DNA of 9,049 bases from RGIG426 sp045600765. Lineage in GTDB: Bacteria > Bacillota > Clostridia > Oscillospirales > Acutalibacteraceae. The translations under genes and the position numbers were made by a program. This document shows positions 5,845-9,049 of this stretch, piece by piece. The stretch is from NCBI GenBank assembly GCA_045600765.1, contig JAZRYM010000037.1, positions 1 through 9,049 of the forward strand, in the 5' to 3' direction. A model generated the notes under the pieces. That model did not search any database, had not been told where the DNA came from, and saw only the letters and a program-made list of their open reading frames with translations. Within the stretch, counting starts at the first letter, position 1. Each line of letters starts with the position of its first letter.

Positions 5845-8800
5845 TTAGGTTTCCGGACCGAGTTTATCAATCAAATGCGCCAAATATTTACGCACAGCAA
5901 GCACGTCTTTCATATTGACGGCATTATCGACGTTCACGTCGGAGTTGATAAACACCATCTCGTCTGCCGACGAGAGACCTGCCATAACTTTACGCATCAA
6001 CAGCACGTCTTTCATATTCACCGCGCCGTCTCCGTTCGCGTCACCGTAAAGCACACCGGTCGGGTCGGACGGATTTGTCTGCGACTGCGACGGCAGCGTA
6101 ATCGGGCCACCGGAAGCAGAAGTCTGCGACTGCGACGGCAGCGTAATCGGGCCACCGGAAGCAGAAGTCTGCGAACCGGAAGCGGAAGTCTGCGAGCCGG
6201 AAGCGGAAGTCTGCGAGCCGGAAGCGGAAGTCTGCGAGCCGGAAGCGGAAGTCTGCGAACCGGAAGCGGAGGTCTGCGAGCCGGAAGCGGAGGTCTGCGA
6301 GCCGGAAGCGGAGGTCTGCGAACCGGAAGCAGAAGTCTGCGAGCCGGAAGCGGAAGTCTGCGAGCCGGAAGCGGAGGTCTGTGACGCACTCGTCTGCGAT
6401 GCCGTAGACTGGGTCGACTGGGTCGCCTGAGTCGTGTACGACGTCACCGTGCTCCCCTCGGACAGCGACAGGTTATCGCACGTCACCGAGCCGGTCTGCT
6501 GTTTGTAAACCGACACGATAAAGGTCAGTTCGCTCACTTCCGCGCCGGTGGTAAAGGTGTAACCTTTTGCCGGGTCAAGGTCTTTCACTTGCACGGCCAA
6601 TTCGCCTTCCCCTGCGCCGCGGATATACACCCACGCAATGTCCTTGTTGCCGGTAAAATTACCGGAGAAGGTGTAGGTGGTATTCGGTTTGCAACCGCCG
6701 ACCGTTTGGGTCAGGCTGGCGGTAACCTCGCCGGCGGTAATGACGACTGCGCCGTCTTTCAGTTCCGCCGTTTGGTCAAGCTGCCAATAGTTGGTGCCGT
6801 CGTCAAACGTACCGTTTAAGATGGTGCCGGAGGAGTTGGCGGTTCCACCACCGCCGCCGCCACCGCCGCCACCGCCGCCGCCTTCAACGCAGGCAACGGT
6901 GGAAATCGGGCTCCACTCGGTGGTGTAGCCGAGGTCTACGATGTTGGCACGAATACGGTATTTGTGCACCGAATTCGTCGGCAGATTATTGTGGCTAAAC
7001 GTGGTTTCGGTGGAGTTTTGCATCACCATCACGCCGTCTTCTTCCAAATCGAAGGTGACGGGGTGACCGTTCGCCTGATTCGCATAATCCCACCAAATAT
7101 CCACGCTGGTCGCGCCGCCGGACGTATGCATACCGGGCGCGGAATAGATGTTCGCGTAACCGTTGGAAATCTCAATCGGTGCGCTCCAATCGCTGGTTTC
7201 GCCGGCATCGTTGATGGCGCGAATCATATAACTGTATACACCGTTGCCGAGAGTCACATCCACAATCGCGTATTGACCGCTCGAACGGCGAGAACCCACC
7301 GTGGTGATTTGACCGTCTTTGTCTTGAATTTCATAGGCTTTCGCCATCGTACCGATGGAACCTTCGCCGGAGCCCTCGTCCACAATCAGTTGCCATTTGT
7401 TCGGGTCGGTACCGTCTTGCTTCGCGATGATACCCGGAATGGGCATACCGCCTGCTTCCACTTCCACCTTAACAAGACCCGACCAGTTGCTCTGTCCGAA
7501 CGGGCCGACCGAACGCACACGAATGATGTGTGTGCCGGCGGAGAAGCCTTGCAGATACGGGGTCGTGGTATCGCCGCTCGTCATGGAGTAGAACGCGCCG
7601 CTCGACTGATTCATTTTCGGGCAGTTATCTACTTCCATATAATAGTCAACCGCGCCGGGAACGTCGTCCCATTCCACCACAATGCGGTGACCGATGGTGC
7701 GCGCCTTGACTTTCGGCACGCCGATACACGCCATCGCTTCGTAGCTCCACGCGCCGGTCTCGCCGGCGTTCTTCGCGCGCAACTGCAACGTGTGCTGACC
7801 GACGTTGAGACCGGTCAGTTGATACGGCGCGGTGACGTTTTGATACTGTTTGCCATCCACCATAAGATCGTAAGCGGTGGCACCGGCAACGGCATCCCAC
7901 GTCACAGTGACGTTTTGACCGTCAATCGCCGTTTTCGGAATCGGGCGTTCAAGCAACCCGTGGGCCTTCTGCCAACCCGGATATTCCACCGGGGTCGCAA
8001 AGTCTTTGTTCGGCACGTCCTCACGGTAGTTGTATTCGTCGCCGGGGATACCGAGCGCAATCTGGTTGGCATTGGTCACTTTCTGATAATACGGTTTAAT
8101 CGTGCAAGAGTCGATGTAGGTGTAGCAGGTGTCGAAGTCCGGCGTACCCGCCCAACCGGTGTAACGATAGGAACCCGCCGGGAACAAGTCGCCTTTACCG
8201 CTGTTCACCGGGAACCAGTCAGCAAGCCAGAAACGCGCGCCGCGGTACGGCGTGTTGATACCGAAACCGGTGTCCTCAAGATTCTTGTTGTTCGTCCCGT
8301 TCGCGGCATAGAACTTGCCGAGTTGCGCCACACCCGCCGGATATTCGGTGTCGTTTTCCTGACCGGCGTTCCATTTTTCGACGTCGTTCGCATCGTAGGT
8401 GTTGACCATAATCCCGTCAATGTACCACGTAACGGAAGAAAGTCCGGTGTGTTTATCCACCTTCTTGCCCGCCGCTTTGTCCGCTTTGGACAGATAAGCG
8501 TTGGATTTGTACGGGTCTTCCGTATCGTCCACCGCGCACCACACGTAGGTGAAGGTGTGGAACTGACCGTCGGCGATACAGAGGGTCGGGTTGTTATCCG
8601 GGTTGGAACGGCGGGAGAACTCGCCGCCCTCGCCCGGGCGTTTGCCGCCCCAGCAGTTGGAACGGAGAATGTTCAGGGTAATCTCATCGTCCGGGCGGTT
8701 GTCGTTGTACGCCGACGGGAATTCCCAGTCGATTTCGGTGTTGCGCACGTTACCGCGCAGGTTGTTCGGGGTAGTCGCATCGTCTTGGTAAAATTCGGCA

Positions 8801-9049
8801 TCGCCCGGCATATAGCCGATGTAGCTGAACGACCAGAACGCACGGCACACACCGAGCGTGTTTTCGATTTTCGCCACCACCTCGTATTCGCCGGAAGCGA
8901 AGTACGGACGGGTTACGATACCTGCACCGACGCGTTTAATGACACCGCCGGAACCTTTGACGTTGCCCTCGTACTTGTCGCCGTGCGACTCAAAGCGCAC
9001 GCAAGTGCGGCCGTCCTCGGTCACCATCGCCAAGTTCGCCGCCGCCAAA
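5845..9049 (-). CDS. Dockerin-bearing modular GH16-type glycoside hydrolase (5' truncated)
   Basis: The frame is open from the window edge to TAA at 5847-5845, giving 1067 visible residues. The first codon in view is an internal TTG (Leu), so the true start and the expected signal peptide lie outside. Modules, numbered from the edge, are: GH16-type catalytic domain (about 1-322), four FN3-like modules (about 369-716), 13 Gly (723-735), CBM_4_9-like module (about 736-863), Ser/Thr/Gln linker (about 866-994) and type I dockerin (about 999-1067). It should be a secreted polysaccharide hydrolase attached to a scaffoldin cohesin. GH16 enzymes cleave beta-1,3, beta-1,3-1,4 or related glucans and galactans; the exact substrate is not readable here. 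It is transcribed toward the permease and ends at the hairpin at 5801-5841. It has no functional link to the neighbouring housekeeping genes. Confidence is high for the dockerin and FN3 modules and good for GH16. Confidence 0.92.
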   Translation of the reverse strand, partial: LAAANLAMVTEDGRTCVRFESHGDKYEGNVKGSGGVIKRVGAGIVTRPYFASGEYEVVAKIENTLGVCRAFWSFSYIGYMPGDAEFYQDDATTPNNLRGNVRNTEIDWEFPSAYNDNRPDDEITLNILRSNCWGGKRPGEGGEFSRRSNPDNNPTLCIADGQFHTFTYVWCAVDDTEDPYKSNAYLSKADKAAGKKVDKHTGLSSVTWYIDGIMVNTYDANDVEKWNAGQENDTEYPAGVAQLGKFYAANGTNNKNLEDTGFGINTPYRGARFWLADWFPVNSGKGDLFPAGSYRYTGWAGTPDFDTCYTYIDSCTIKPYYQKVTNANQIALGIPGDEYNYREDVPNKDFATPVEYPGWQKAHGLLERPIPKTAIDGQNVTVTWDAVAGATAYDLMVDGKQYQNVTAPYQLTGLNVGQHTLQLRAKNAGETGAWSYEAMACIGVPKVKARTIGHRIVVEWDDVPGAVDYYMEVDNCPKMNQSSGAFYSMTSGDTTTPYLQGFSAGTHIIRVRSVGPFGQSNWSGLVKVEVEAGGMPIPGIIAKQDGTDPNKWQLIVDEGSGEGSIGTMAKAYEIQDKDGQITTVGSRRSSGQYAIVDVTLGNGVYSYMIRAINDAGETSDWSAPIEISNGYANIYSAPGMHTSGGATSVDIWWDYANQANGHPVTFDLEEDGVMVMQNSTETTFSHNNLPTNSVHKYRIRANIVDLGYTTEWSPISTVACVEGGGGGGGGGGGGGTANSSGTILNGTFDDGTNYWQLDQTAELKDGAVVITAGEVTASLTQTVGGCKPNTTYTFSGNFTGNKDIAWVYIRGAGEGELAVQVKDLDPAKGYTFTTGAEVSELTFIVSVYKQQTGSVTCDNLSLSEGSTVTSYTTQATQSTQSTASQTSASQTSASGSQTSASGSQTSASGSQTSASGSQTSASGSQTSASGSQTSASGSQTSASGSQTSASGSQTSASGSQTSASGGPITLPSQSQTSASGGPITLPSQSQTNPSDPTGVLYGDANGDGAVNMKDVLLMRKVMAGLSSADEMVFINSDVNVDNAVNMKDVLAVRKYLAHLIDKLGPET
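5848..6054 (-). other. C-terminal type I dockerin domain
   Basis: Two EF-hand-like calcium-loop repeats are visible. The first is DANGDGAVNMKD (D1003, N1005, D1007, N1011, D1014) and the second DVNVDNAVNMKD (D1037, N1039, D1041, N1045, D1048). Each is followed by V-L-x-x-RK. Dockerins bind cohesin modules of scaffoldins in a Ca2+-dependent way. The second loop has Asn where the first has Gly at position 6. The presumed cohesin-contact positions 10-11 (Met-Lys) and 17-18 (Arg-Lys) are the same in both repeats. Confidence 0.93.
6077..6166 (-). repeat. 45-bp exact tandem duplication in the linker
   Basis: Units at 6077-6121 and 6122-6166 are identical base for base and encode QTSASGGPITLPSQS twice. 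They sit between the heptad array and the dockerin; the second unit overlaps the edge of the 21-bp array. The exact identity suggests a recent duplication. Confidence 0.93.
6155..6381 (-). repeat. 21-bp tandem repeat array encoding QTSASGS heptads
   Basis: About eleven contiguous units of 21 bp encode a Gln/Ser/Thr/Gly linker of QTSASGS heptads. The units differ only at a few synonymous third positions (for example GGC/GGT for Gly, ACT/ACC for Thr, TCT/TCC for Ser). The unit length is a multiple of three, so all frames remain open and produce spurious overlapping frames on both strands. Confidence 0.95.
6460..6843 (-). other. CBM_4_9-like carbohydrate-binding module
   Basis: Residues about 736-863 start ILNGTFDDGTNYWQL and continue with LTQTVGGCKPNTTYTFSG, ending in CDNLSLSEG. 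This is the jelly-roll pattern of the CenC/CBM4-9-type carbohydrate-binding family (N-G-x-F...W, P-x-T-x-Y-x-F-S-x, D-N-x-x-L). The ligand is unknown. Confidence 0.7.
6844..6882 (-). repeat. Poly-glycine linker, 13 Gly codons
   Basis: Thirteen consecutive GGN codons (mostly GGC and GGT) separate the last FN3 module from the CBM-like module. This is a flexible linker of low complexity and a likely site of codon-number change. Confidence 0.95.
6883..7944 (-). other. Four tandem fibronectin type III-like modules
   Basis: Four beta-sandwich segments follow the catalytic domain, at about residues 369-442, 444-533, 535-638 and 639-716. Each has an early V-x-W-type strand and ends with an R-A-x-N/V...WS motif (GAWSY, SNWSG, SDWSA, TEWSP). 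FN3 modules act as spacers or weak polysaccharide binders in clostridial exoenzymes. The third and fourth are more divergent. Confidence 0.75.
8083..9049 (-). other. GH16-type catalytic domain of the dockerin enzyme
   Basis: The segment has the concanavalin A-like lectin/glucanase pattern: ASGEYEVVAKIENTLGVCRAFWSF, shown here as its two parts (ASGEYEVVAKI, then GVCRAFWSF), precedes the active-site strand TEIDWEFP. E105, D107 and E109 fit the ExDxE triad of GH16, with the first Glu as nucleophile and the last as acid/base. Downstream WYIDG and the ARFWLADWFP strand also suit this fold. The N-terminal edge is cut by the window. Confidence 0.8.

Noticed and set aside
6155..6381. Possible CRISPR-like array
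   Set aside because: The 21-bp units are directly adjacent with no spacers and encode an in-frame protein linker.
5812..6384. Plus-strand frame of 190 codons with RTGSGSLRAGSGSL-type repeats
   Set aside because: It is the antisense of the dockerin gene. It stays open because the 21-bp repeats are a multiple of three. It has no ribosome binding site and begins inside a terminator hairpin.
6018..6389. Minus-strand frame of 123 codons with RRLPLPA repeats
   Set aside because: It is a second frame of the same 21-bp repeat array inside the dockerin gene; it is low complexity with no independent start signal.
9046..9048. TTG at the window edge as the start of the dockerin enzyme
   Set aside because: It encodes an internal Leu. 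There is no signal peptide after it and the catalytic domain already appears under way, so the gene continues beyond the window.

Overview
The window reads as chromosomal DNA of an uncultured, fairly GC-rich anaerobic Firmicute. A gut or rumen member of the Clostridia (Oscillospirales/Ruminococcaceae type) is the best guess. The evidence is the consensus AGGAG-type ribosome binding sites, hairpin-plus-T terminators, clostridial-type housekeeping proteins, and a secreted glycoside hydrolase ending in a type I dockerin whose repeats carry the NMKDV motif common in that group. This placement is inferred from protein style; no database search was possible.

Left part (1-4600, plus strand). The window opens with the last 24 codons of mnmA (tRNA 2-thiouridylase). 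It is followed by a P-type Ca2+ ATPase (116-2833). Overlapping its stop codon is a 53-residue, six-cysteine, single-span membrane microprotein (2830-2991) that resembles the FeoB-associated Cys-rich family. Next comes the YifB/ComM-type AAA+ ATPase (3006-4538). Spacing is tight and no terminator is visible until a perfect hairpin at 4575-4599, so these genes are probably co-transcribed.

Middle (4600-5845). An SLC13/ArsB-NhaD-type anion permease (4633-5742, GTG start) lies just past that terminator. It is separated from the next gene, which runs convergently, by two strong hairpins (5759-5794 and 5801-5841).

Right part (5845-9049, minus strand). One open reading frame truncated at its 5' end encodes at least 1067 residues of a modular extracellular enzyme. 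The order is a GH16-type catalytic domain with an EIDWE active-site motif, four fibronectin-III-like modules, a 13-Gly linker, a CBM_4_9-like carbohydrate-binding module, a Ser/Thr linker built from 21-bp tandem repeats, and a C-terminal dockerin. The dockerin implies a cohesin-bearing scaffoldin elsewhere in the genome, so the organism probably assembles a cellulosome-like polysaccharide-degrading complex.

I see no RNA genes, mobile elements, CRISPR arrays or obviously new multi-gene system. The items most worth a second look are the microprotein translationally coupled to the calcium pump, the pump's mixed ion-site residues, and the symmetric dockerin with its mosaic repeat linker.
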